Part shown: positions 1-6,198 of the stretch, piece by piece | Layout: every line of letters begins with the position of its first letter | Numbering within the stretch: the stretch's first letter is position 1 | NCBI GenBank assembly: GCA_964425135.1 | Contig: CAYRKW010000083.1 | Span: forward strand, 1 to 10,856 | From: CAYLLD01 sp964425135 | GTDB taxonomy: Bacteria; Pseudomonadota; Alphaproteobacteria; Rhodobacterales; Rhodobacteraceae | Length of the DNA: 10,856 bases | Direction of reading: 5' to 3' | The notes under the pieces: generated by a model | The model's database searches: none | The model's input: only the letters and a program-made list of their open reading frames with translations | What the model was told of the DNA's origin: nothing | Translations under genes and position numbers: made by a program

Positions 1-22
1 TCGGAGGCTCTAAGCCTGAGTA

Positions 23-1426
23 TCAGTAACGATAATGCTCCGGCTTGAACGGCCCGGTCTGCTCAACACCGATATAATCGGCCTGCTCGCCGGACAATTC
101 GGTCAGCTTCACGCCGATCTTCTCCAGATGCAGCCGCGCCACTTTCTCATCCAGATGCTTGGGCAGGATATGAACCGAATTGTCATATTCATCGCCCTTG
201 GTCCAAAGCTCGATCTGCGCCAGCACCTGATTGGTGAAGCTTGCAGACATCACGAACGACGGATGACCCGTCGCATTGCCCAGATTGAGAAGACGTCCCT
301 GGCTCAGCAAGATCATCCGGTTGCCGGACGGCATCTCGATCATATCAACCTGATCCTTGATGTTCGTCCATTTGTGGTTCTTGAGCGCCGCGACCTGAAT
401 CTCATTGTCGAAATGGCCGATATTGCCGACAATNNNNNNNNNNGCCATGTCCTTCATCTCGCGCATATGCTCCAGACGAATGACATCCTTGTTGCCGGTT
501 GTGGTGATGAAAATATCCGCATCCGATACGGTATCTTCGAGCGTTGTGACCTCAAAGCCGTCCATCGCCGCCTGAAGCGCGCAAATAGGGTCAATCTCCG
601 TGACCTTCACCCGCGCCCCTGCCCCGCGCAATGACGCTGCCGAGCCTTTGCCAACATCGCCATAGCCACAGACAACAGCCGTCTTGCCAGCCATCATCGT
701 GTCGGTTGCACGGCGGATACCGTCCACAAGGCTTTCCTTACAACCGTATTTATTGTCGAACTTCGACTTGGTAACGCTGTCATTGACGTTAATCGCTGGG
801 AAGGGAAGCTGGCCCTCTTCAACCATCTTGTACAAGCGATGCACACCCGTGGTCGTCTCTTCCGAGACACCCTTGATCATATCGCGCTGCTTGGTGAACC
901 AGCCGGGGCTTTGCGCCAAACGCGTCTTGATCTGCGCAAAAAGCGCTTCTTCCTCTTCAGACTGCGGCACTTCGATGAGATCGGTCTCCCCCGCCTCAAC
1001 CCGCGCGCCCATCAGGATGTAGAGCGTCGCATCGCCACCATCGTCGAGAATGAGGTTACAGCCGCCCTCCTCAAACTGGAAAATCTTGTCCGCATAGTCC
1101 CAATACTCCGGCAAGGTCTCACCTTTGATCGCAAAGACCGGCACACCAGACGCGGCAATAGCGGCTGCCGCATGATCTTGCGTTGAGTAGATGTTGCACG
1201 ACGCCCAGCGCACGTCCGCTCCCAGCGCAACCAGCGTTTCAATCAGAACCGCCGTCTGAATGGTCATATGCAGACTGCCCGCAATCCGCGCGCCTTTCAA
1301 AGGCTGGCTGTCTGCGAACTCCTCGCGCAGCGCCATCAGGCCCGGCATCTCTGTCTCTGCGATATCAAGCTCTTTGCGCCCGAACTCCGCAAGCGCGATA
1401 TCCTTCACAATATAGTCGTTCGCCAT
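23..1426 (-). CDS. ahcY: S-adenosyl-L-homocysteine hydrolase (adenosylhomocysteinase)
   Basis: This cytosolic NAD-dependent enzyme splits S-adenosylhomocysteine into adenosine and homocysteine, removing the inhibitory by-product of SAM-dependent methylation. As assembled it is 467 residues. Visible landmarks are SLHMTIQTAVLIETL (51-65), YSTQDHAAAA (80-89), the NAD-binding VVCGYGDVGKGSAASL (251-266), the NIGHFDNEIQ segment, the C-terminal-half motif GNATGHPSFVMSASFTNQ, and the C-terminal KPEHYRY, whose Lys and Tyr reach into the partner subunit in known structures. The roughly 40-residue insert around 155-195 is the bacterial/plant form. The start MANDYIVKD is chosen because AAAAGGAG lies 10 nt upstream and homologues begin here; an upstream in-frame ATG would add 62 unrelated residues. 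Ten Ns interrupt codons 328-331. The frame is kept, but three codons are probably artefactual. The gene is divergent from the dehydrogenase at 1560. Confidence 0.96.
   Translation of the reverse strand: MANDYIVKDIALAEFGRKELDIAETEMPGLMALREEFADSQPLKGARIAGSLHMTIQTAVLIETLVALGADVRWASCNIYSTQDHAAAAIAASGVPVFAIKGETLPEYWDYADKIFQFEEGGCNLILDDGGDATLYILMGARVEAGETDLIEVPQSEEEEALFAQIKTRLAQSPGWFTKQRDMIKGVSEETTTGVHRLYKMVEEGQLPFPAINVNDSVTKSKFDNKYGCKESLVDGIRRATDTMMAGKTAVVCGYGDVGKGSAASLRGAGARVKVTEIDPICALQAAMDGFEVTTLEDTVSDADIFITTTGNKDVIRLEHMREMKDMXXXXIVGNIGHFDNEIQVAALKNHKWTNIKDQVDMIEMPSGNRMILLSQGRLLNLGNATGHPSFVMSASFTNQVLAQIELWTKGDEYDNSVHILPKHLDEKVARLHLEKIGVKLTELSGEQADYIGVEQTGPFKPEHYRY
434..443. other. 10-N assembly gap inside ahcY
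   Basis: Ten consecutive Ns occupy this stretch. Read on the coding strand the sequence is ATG GCN NNN NNN NNN ATT GTC, giving M-A-X-X-X-I-V. AdoHcy hydrolases of this group, as I recall them, read MKDM-A-IV(G/C)NIGHF with a single alanine between Met and Ile. One unknown base would therefore complete the codon, and the other nine Ns look like a fixed-length placeholder rather than missing sequence. Confidence 0.97.
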
Positions 1427-1429
1427 AAT

Positions 1430-1490
1430 CCTGAGGCTCCTTTTGAAACGCTGCACATCAGTTAAGTTGCGCGCTCCTACCACCCTCAAG
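1430..1490 (-). promoter_or_regulatory. Possible structured 5' leader of ahcY
   Basis: Read on the minus strand, CUUGAGG (1490-1484) can pair with CCUCAGG (1436-1430) as a 7-bp helix with one G-U pair. Inside it GCGCA (1472-1468) can pair with UGUGC (1457-1453). The outer helix would sit between the Shine-Dalgarno sequence and the start codon, a position suited to controlling translation. It does not match the SAH or SAM/SAH riboswitch consensus as I remember them. Chance pairing is possible, and only two short helices support it. Confidence 0.25.
1437..1444 (-). promoter_or_regulatory. Ribosome binding site of ahcY
   Basis: On the minus strand this reads AAAAGGAG and ends 10 nt before the ATG at 1426-1424. 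It fixes the ahcY start at MANDYIVKD. The spacer is on the long side and contains CCTCAGG, which can pair with CTTGAGG further upstream in the leader (positions 1490-1484). Confidence 0.75.
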
Positions 1491-1492
1491 TT

Positions 1493-1516
1493 AAGACTGG
1501 CAATAGGCCAGTTCTT
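1493..1516. other. Hairpin in the divergent ahcY / dehydrogenase intergenic region
   Basis: ACTGGC (1496-1501) and GCCAGT (1507-1512) are inverted around a 5-nt loop. AAG (1493-1495) and CTT (1514-1516) extend the stem to 9 bp with one bulged T. There is no T-tract on either strand, so it is unlikely to be a terminator. It lies between two divergent starts and could be an operator or a leader element. AGTTAAG occurs at 1489-1495, overlapping the left arm, and again at 1460-1466, exactly 29 bp away. Confidence 0.5.
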
Positions 1517-1546
1517 GCGCTTATCGTCGCAGAAAATCGCGATTAT

Positions 1547-1556
1547 GGGAGGAAGG
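1547..1556 (+). promoter_or_regulatory. Ribosome binding site deciding the dehydrogenase start
   Basis: GGGAGGAAGG lies just upstream of the ATG at 1560, with GGAGG 7 nt from it. An in-frame ATG at 1545 overlaps this purine run and has no ribosome binding site of its own. The open frame extends back to 1443, but those codons encode nothing family-like. Confidence 0.8.
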
Positions 1557-1559
1557 CCA

Positions 1560-2459
1560 ATGAAGACTGTCGGTATTTGCGGGATCGGTGATATGGGATC
1601 GGGTCTTGCCAAGAACCTGATCGCTGCCGGATTTGATGTCCGCGGCTTTGACCCCGATGCGGCGCGTGCGGCAGCATTCGCTCAAATGGGCGGCAAGCCG
1701 GCTGAAACGACCGCAGAGGTCGGAAACGGCACCGATGCGGTTTTTGTGATGGTCATGAACGGCGCGCAGGTGCGCGCCTGCATCTTTGGCCCGGATGGCA
1801 AAAGCGGGCTCGCCTCCACCATGTCCGAAGGGTCGGTCATCATTATAACCGCAACCATCCTGCCTGCCGAGATCCGCGCGGTTGCGGACGATCTGGAGGG
1901 CACGGGGATCGAGATGATCGACAGCCCCGTCTCGGGCGGGTTTCCGGGCGCGCAAAACGGTACGCTTACGATGATGGCTGCTGGATCAGATGCGCTCTTG
2001 GACCGCGCCAAACCCGTGATGGAGGCCGTCTCAGGCTCCATCCACCGCGTCGGCGGCGGACCGGGCATGGGCCAAACGGTCAAAGCATGCCTGCAATCCA
2101 TGATCGGCAGCATCTTCACAGCGACCTACGAAGCGACTGTGCTCGCGGCCAAATCCGGCGTGGATGCGGAAGCGTTTCTAAAGGTGGTCTCCAACTCATC
2201 CGCATCCTCGCTAATCTCCACCGGCTCCATCGAGAATATCATCGAGCGGAATTTCGAGAAAACCGGCAGCCATATTGCGACGATGTATAAAGACCTGACC
2301 ATCTCCATGGATCATGCCCGCGAGATGGGCGTGCCGCTCTTCACCGCATCCATGGCCATGCAGCTCTTTCAGGCGGGCAAAACGAAATATCCTGACGGCG
2401 ACAATCAGATCGTCACCAAGGTCGCCGAGGATATTGTGGGTGTGGGGCTGACCAAATGA
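1560..2459 (+). CDS. NAD-dependent beta-hydroxyacid dehydrogenase (3-hydroxyisobutyrate / L-threonate dehydrogenase family)
   Basis: This 299-residue protein has the usual length for the family, which oxidises the 3-hydroxyl of small hydroxy acids with NAD(P). The Rossmann motif GICGIGDMGSG is at residues 5-15, and Asp31 ends beta-2 (GFDPD), favouring NAD over NADP. The substrate-binding signature DSPVSGGFPGAQNG is at 121-134. The catalytic Lys is K175 in GMGQTVKACLQ, and YKDL follows at 243-246. The usual K-x-x-N-N signature is K-A-C-L-Q here, so the Asn three residues after Lys is Leu. L-threonate dehydrogenase-like members also depart here, with His-Gln. It is therefore probably not a true 3-hydroxyisobutyrate dehydrogenase. 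The stop overlaps the start of the isomerase gene (ATGA), so the two are translationally coupled and likely act in one pathway. The substrate is unknown. Confidence 0.88.
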   Translation: MKTVGICGIGDMGSGLAKNLIAAGFDVRGFDPDAARAAAFAQMGGKPAETTAEVGNGTDAVFVMVMNGAQVRACIFGPDGKSGLASTMSEGSVIIITATILPAEIRAVADDLEGTGIEMIDSPVSGGFPGAQNGTLTMMAAGSDALLDRAKPVMEAVSGSIHRVGGGPGMGQTVKACLQSMIGSIFTATYEATVLAAKSGVDAEAFLKVVSNSSASSLISTGSIENIIERNFEKTGSHIATMYKDLTISMDHAREMGVPLFTASMAMQLFQAGKTKYPDGDNQIVTKVAEDIVGVGLTK

Positions 2460-3322
2460 AGCTCGGGGTCATCACCGACGGGATAAGCCGCGATCTTGAT
2501 CACGCGCTTGGCGTGATGAGCGAATTTGATCTGACCTATGCCGAGCTACAATTTATCGGCGACAAAGAGGTCGGCGATCTGACCACGCAGGAAATATCAG
2601 GCGTGAAAGATCTCTTGAACAAGCACCAAAAGCCGGTCTCCTGCATCTCTCGACACCTCTTTGCGGGCATGCCCATGGCCACCTCGAAGCCGGGTGATGC
2701 GCTGCACGTTGCGCATATGGATGCGCTCAAGCGCTGCATAGACATGGCCCATACGCTCGATTGTGCGCTGGTGCGGATCATGACTGGCAAGAAAGAGCAG
2801 ATTTTGTGGGGCAGCCATGGTGCCGAGACATGGAATGTCGCCCAAGGCGCATGGGAGGCGCAGGTGCCGCTGATTGCACCTGCGGTCGAGTTGGCCAAAT
2901 CCGAAGCCATCACGCTCGTGGTGGAGACAGGCAACGGCACTATGGTCAATTCCTGCGCCACGGGGCGGATGTTGATCGACGCGCTGGACGCCATGGATAC
3001 GCTGAAAATCCTGTGGGATCCGGCCAATAATTGCTGGTGCCACGAGCGCGCCTATCCTGACGGTTATCACGAGATGCGCGGGGGGTATCTGGGACATATC
3101 CACATCAAGGATGTGCAGGTTGATACCCCGCGCGCGCATCTTGAAGTCCGGCCGATGGGTGAGGGGCAACTGGCCGATCAGTTCGCGCCTATGGCCGATG
3201 CGCTGCGCGCAGATGGCTATGATGGGGTGATATCCTTTGAGTCCGTCTATCATCCGGGCAACGGCGATTTCGAGGCCGGGTTCCGGCAGAATATCGGGCG
3301 TTTTATCTCGCTGTTCGCCTAA
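2456..3322 (+). CDS. Sugar phosphate isomerase/epimerase family TIM-barrel protein
   Basis: The 288-residue product fits the xylose-isomerase-like AP-endonuclease-2 TIM barrel family, which isomerises or epimerises sugars and keto acids using a divalent metal. Expected metal ligands are visible near strand ends: E157 in VVETGNG, D188 in LWDPANN, H214 in HIHIKD and E262 in ISFESVYH. The N-terminus MKLGVITDGIS is the first beta strand, so no signal peptide is present and the protein should be cytosolic. The ATG overlaps the dehydrogenase TGA by four bases (ATGA at 2456-2459). A hydroxyacid dehydrogenase paired with a TIM-barrel isomerase recalls L-threonate-type catabolism (LtnD with OtnI), but no kinase or aldolase of that route is present. 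The real substrate is open. The gene ends at a convergent junction with the minus-strand gene at 3410. Confidence 0.85.
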   Translation: MKLGVITDGISRDLDHALGVMSEFDLTYAELQFIGDKEVGDLTTQEISGVKDLLNKHQKPVSCISRHLFAGMPMATSKPGDALHVAHMDALKRCIDMAHTLDCALVRIMTGKKEQILWGSHGAETWNVAQGAWEAQVPLIAPAVELAKSEAITLVVETGNGTMVNSCATGRMLIDALDAMDTLKILWDPANNCWCHERAYPDGYHEMRGGYLGHIHIKDVQVDTPRAHLEVRPMGEGQLADQFAPMADALRADGYDGVISFESVYHPGNGDFEAGFRQNIGRFISLFA

Positions 3323-3327
3323 GCAGA

Positions 3328-3341
3328 GCGCGCTGACGCGC
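3328..3341 (+). other. GC-rich inverted repeat after the isomerase stop
   Basis: GCGCG (3328-3332) and CGCGC (3337-3341) flank a 4-nt loop six bases after the TAA stop. There is no T-tract, so any terminator role is weak. In such GC-rich DNA it could arise by chance. Confidence 0.3.
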
Positions 3342-3362
3342 GCACGACTTAAAAGTTATGCG

Positions 3363-3383
3363 CTCCCGCGCAGGGGAGTATTT
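3363..3383 (+). terminator. Terminator-like hairpin, CTCCC/GGGAG followed by TATTT
   Basis: CTCCC (3363-3367) and GGGAG (3374-3378) flank a GC-rich 6-nt loop and are followed by TATTT. The hairpin lies 41 bases after the isomerase stop and 32 bases before the end of the convergent gene. I recall similar CTCCC-hairpin-GGGAGTATTT elements downstream of many Rhodobacteraceae genes. The T-run is imperfect, so strength is uncertain. A 12-bp palindrome, AAAGCGCGCTTT (3396-3407), lies just beyond and could serve the opposite strand. Confidence 0.45.
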
Positions 3384-3409
3384 CCCGGAAAGATGAAAGC
3401 GCGCTTTGC

Positions 3410-4537
3410 TCACAGAAGGTTGCGCGCGGCCAGATTGCGCATCAGGTGCGAGACGCCAAAGGTCCAGGCTGGGCAATCGGTGGAGAGCCGCACGGTGTTT
3501 TGCAGCGCGCCAAGCCCATCGCTTTTGATCGTCACGACATCGCCGATGTGATGGGTGAAACCCTGCCCTTTTGCGTCGCGATCTTTCGTCGGTGCAAAGA
3601 GCGTGCCCAGAAACAGCATGAAACCGTCGGGATATTGGTGATGCGCGCCTATTGTGTGGGCGACGAGCGCCTCCGGGTCGCGGCTGATCTGCGCCATTTC
3701 CGAACGCCCGTTCAGGGTGAACCCATCCGTGCCTTCTACGGTCATTTCCAGCACCGCATTGCGCACATGATCGAGCGTGTAGCTCTTGTCGAAGAGCCGG
3801 ATCATCGGGCCAATGGAGCAAGAGGCATTGTTGTCTTTGGCCATCGATAGCAGAAGCGCCGAGCGCCCTTCCACATCGCGCAGGTTCACATCATTGCCCA
3901 GCGTTGCGCCGACGATTCGTCCCTTTGATGAGACTGCCAGCACGATTTCGGGCTCTGGATTGTTCCATTTGGACACCGGATGCAGGCCGATTTCTGCGCC
4001 ATATCCGACCGAAGCGAGAACTTGCGCTTTGGAAAAAACTTCCGGGTCTGGACCGATCCCGACTTCGAGGTACTGCGACCACAGGCCTTCTGCGATGAGC
4101 GCTTCCTTCACCTCCTGCGCGGCCTCCGATCCGGCCTCGATATCGCGCAGGCTGGCCCCGATCATGTTGGCTATTTTCGCGCGAATGGCCTCCGCCTGCG
4201 CTGCGTCCCCTGCCGCGCGTTCTTCAATCACACGCTCGACCATAGATTGCGCAAACGTCACACCGCAGGCTTTCACCGATTGCAGATCGCACGGCGCGAG
4301 CAGACCCTTTGCGGCGATATCTGTGAGCGATCCGATATCGCGCCCCTCCGCGCTGCGCACATATGCGGCAGGATCCTCCATTTCGCAAATATCGCGCACA
4401 GTGGGCGCATCGCGGCTGGTGATATCGAGCACCCGACCCGCGCGCAGGGTGACCACAATCGGCCCAGCGGCAGCATCCTCCCAGATCCGCCCGACAAAGC
4501 ACCCCTGACGATCCGCCAGTCCAATCACATCGCTCAT
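3410..4537 (-). CDS. Fumarylacetoacetase-fold protein, 2-keto-3-deoxy-pentonate dehydratase-like
   Basis: This 375-residue protein belongs to the FAH superfamily. Metal-binding acids are visible as E195 and E197 in WNNPEPEIVL and D216 in GNDVNLRD. Long stretches (CGVTFAQSMVERVIEERAAGD at 91-111, LIAEGLWSQYLEVGIGPDPEVF at 147-168, VEGRSALLLSMAKDNNASC at 222-240, QGFTHHIGD at 325-333) resemble, from memory, Caulobacter XylX, 2-keto-3-deoxy-D-xylonate dehydratase, which makes 2-oxoglutarate semialdehyde. Its length fits that group better than the ~280-residue hydrolases. The start at 4537 has AAAGGAG upstream and forms an ATGA overlap with the MttB-like stop, so it is translated right after that gene. 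The exact substrate is not shown. It could also be a related acylpyruvate hydrolase or decarboxylase. It is cytosolic, with no signal peptide. Confidence 0.85.
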   Translation of the reverse strand: MSDVIGLADRQGCFVGRIWEDAAAGPIVVTLRAGRVLDITSRDAPTVRDICEMEDPAAYVRSAEGRDIGSLTDIAAKGLLAPCDLQSVKACGVTFAQSMVERVIEERAAGDAAQAEAIRAKIANMIGASLRDIEAGSEAAQEVKEALIAEGLWSQYLEVGIGPDPEVFSKAQVLASVGYGAEIGLHPVSKWNNPEPEIVLAVSSKGRIVGATLGNDVNLRDVEGRSALLLSMAKDNNASCSIGPMIRLFDKSYTLDHVRNAVLEMTVEGTDGFTLNGRSEMAQISRDPEALVAHTIGAHHQYPDGFMLFLGTLFAPTKDRDAKGQGFTHHIGDVVTIKSDGLGALQNTVRLSTDCPAWTFGVSHLMRNLAARNLL

Positions 4538-6078
4538 GCGGATCTCTCCTTTGGCATGGTGTTGAGGAAAATCTCGTACTTTGCGCGGATTGCCCCATCG
4601 GTGGCGGCGTCCAGATACATTGGATCGGGGCCAGCCAGCAGCTCGCGCGCCTTCTCCCGCGCCACATCCGATGCAGCGCGCGCGCCCATCTCCGCCCATA
4701 CGGTCGGGGAGGCGCGGTCGGCGAGCTTGGGGTAGACGTAATCGCGCTCCATTGCCGCCATGGTCTGCGCCGAGCCCAGAAAATGCCCGTCCCCCAGCAC
4801 CACATCGCGCACCGCCTCGACCCCAAGCGTTTCTTCGTTCACTTCGATCCCGCGGATCATGCGATTGACGATGGTCAGCATTTCGTCATCGAGTACAAAG
4901 GCCTCGAAGGACGCACCCAGAAGGCTCGCCATCATGCCCGCACTCTCATAGATCATATTCGCGCCCGACAGCCCCGTTGTCACTGCACTCAGCGCTTTTT
5001 CAGCGCCCATTTGCGCATCGACTGCCTTGGCATCCGCCATCGAAGAGGCGACGCCCGTCGGCAGGCCCAGATGATTGCCAATCTGCGCAATCGCGGCATT
5101 CATCATCGCAGTCTCCGCTCCTGATCCGGCAAAGGCACCGGTGCGCAGATCAACGACAAAGGGCCAGTTCGAGAAGATCGTCGGATGGCCGGGCGCAAAG
5201 ATATTGACCATGATGAGCGCCGCCAGCGTCTCCGCCGTTGACATCGCCAGCATGCCAGCAGGCGTCGCCGGCCCTGTCGCCCCCGATTGCGCCGCGACAA
5301 TCACGTTGAGCGGCATGTTATGTGGGATCGCAGCAATCGTCACGTCCACCGCATCCTCGCCATAGCGCAAGGGTGAGATGATGGGCGAGATATGCGCTTT
5401 GCAAAACGGGCGGTCCTTAAAGCGCCCCGCACCGCCCAGCGCCATATCAAACATCTCCACGATCGGCGCGACATATTCGCCAAGGGTGAAACTCATGCCT
5501 ATTGGCTTGGTTGTCCCTTTCAAAAGCGCATAGGCCGTGTTGATATCCAGATCATAGGGGTCCGGCACGTCCGTTGCGATACAGCAGCGGGTGAACCAGC
5601 TCATTGTGTCAAGCTGGTCCACGATACGCGTGAAATCGTACAAATCGCGCAAGGTCGAGGGGCGATAGAGACCGCTGTCCATATCAAGCGTCTGCACCGC
5701 CGCACCACCGGTCCCGAAATAGACACGGTCGCCGCCCACTTCGATATCATCGCGTGGATCGCGGCCGTGGAAGGCGAAGCTCTTGCACGCACCCTCGATG
5801 ATATCCTCGACAAAATCTCGGCTGAACGACAGACGGCCCAGATCGTTTTTGCGCGCACCTGCACCAAGCGCCGCATCCATCAGCACAGCGGGCACTTCAC
5901 CCATGCCGATCTCGTCCAAAATACGATAGGCACTATCCAGAACTTCGCGCACCTGCCCATCATCCAGCGGACGATACTGCCCGCCCACAGGCCCATTCGG
6001 GGCTGGGTTCACCGGCGCAACCGGCGCCTGTCGCATCGCCACCCGCGCTGATCGTCCGCCGCCGCGTTTATTACCCAT
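4534..6078 (-). CDS. Trimethylamine methyltransferase (MttB) superfamily protein, non-pyrrolysine type
   Basis: The 514-residue product matches the MttB family, which demethylates trimethylamine (pyrrolysine enzymes) or betaines such as glycine betaine, carnitine or proline betaine (non-pyrrolysine members). Family-like segments are RPSTLRDLYDFTRIVDQLD (139-157), KGTTKPIGMSF (187-197), MPLNVIVAAQSGATGPATPAGMLAMSTAE (255-283), SNWPFVVDLRTGAFAGSGAE (303-322) and MADAKAVDAQMGAEKAL (347-363). The frame is open through the whole protein, with no internal stop, so no amber-encoded pyrrolysine is used. The first ~35 residues, rich in Gly, Pro and Arg, precede the family domain. It is the first gene of a minus-strand pair, coupled by ATGA to the dehydratase-like gene, and is divergent from an FAD/folate oxidoreductase. 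No corrinoid (MttC-like) protein or reactivase is in the window. A demethylase role is inferred; the substrate is unknown. Confidence 0.88.
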   Translation of the reverse strand: MGNKRGGGRSARVAMRQAPVAPVNPAPNGPVGGQYRPLDDGQVREVLDSAYRILDEIGMGEVPAVLMDAALGAGARKNDLGRLSFSRDFVEDIIEGACKSFAFHGRDPRDDIEVGGDRVYFGTGGAAVQTLDMDSGLYRPSTLRDLYDFTRIVDQLDTMSWFTRCCIATDVPDPYDLDINTAYALLKGTTKPIGMSFTLGEYVAPIVEMFDMALGGAGRFKDRPFCKAHISPIISPLRYGEDAVDVTIAAIPHNMPLNVIVAAQSGATGPATPAGMLAMSTAETLAALIMVNIFAPGHPTIFSNWPFVVDLRTGAFAGSGAETAMMNAAIAQIGNHLGLPTGVASSMADAKAVDAQMGAEKALSAVTTGLSGANMIYESAGMMASLLGASFEAFVLDDEMLTIVNRMIRGIEVNEETLGVEAVRDVVLGDGHFLGSAQTMAAMERDYVYPKLADRASPTVWAEMGARAASDVAREKARELLAGPDPMYLDAATDGAIRAKYEIFLNTMPKERSA

Positions 6079-6198
6079 GACGATGCCCTTTTTGCCTTCA
6101 AACGCATCGCGCCAGAGTCCCTTGTGATTTGCAAGGAAATTCAGCAGTGTCCTGAAAAGATTTCCGCGCCCAACTTAAATTCAAAGGCAGGGACAGAC
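6079..6198. promoter_or_regulatory. Divergent intergenic region between the MttB-like and FAD oxidoreductase genes
   Basis: These 120 bp must hold promoters for both divergent transcription units. I see no convincing -35/-10 pair. An inverted repeat, CCTTG (6120-6124) and CAAGG (6132-6136) with a 7-nt spacer, sits near the middle and is operator-like in size and position. The sequence AAAGGCAGGGACAG just before 6199 supplies the oxidoreductase ribosome binding site. AAAAAGGG lies upstream of the MttB-like ATG on the other strand. Confidence 0.4.

Noticed and set aside
35..634. 199-residue open frame on the plus strand opposite ahcY
   Set aside because: It is the antisense shadow of a confidently identified ahcY, reads through the N-run, and has no ribosome binding site or family-like motif.
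1427..1559. Known SAH or SAM/SAH riboswitch upstream of ahcY
   Set aside because: The conserved core sequences I recall for these classes are not present. Only generic helices were found, so no named riboswitch is called.
1427..1612. N-terminal extension of AhcY by 62 residues
   Set aside because: The extra residues have no family similarity, cross the divergent promoter region and would overlap the dehydrogenase start. A ribosome binding site supports the start at 1426.
4534..6078. Pyrrolysine-containing trimethylamine methyltransferase
   Set aside because: The full-length frame contains no in-frame amber codon, so pyrrolysine is not used.
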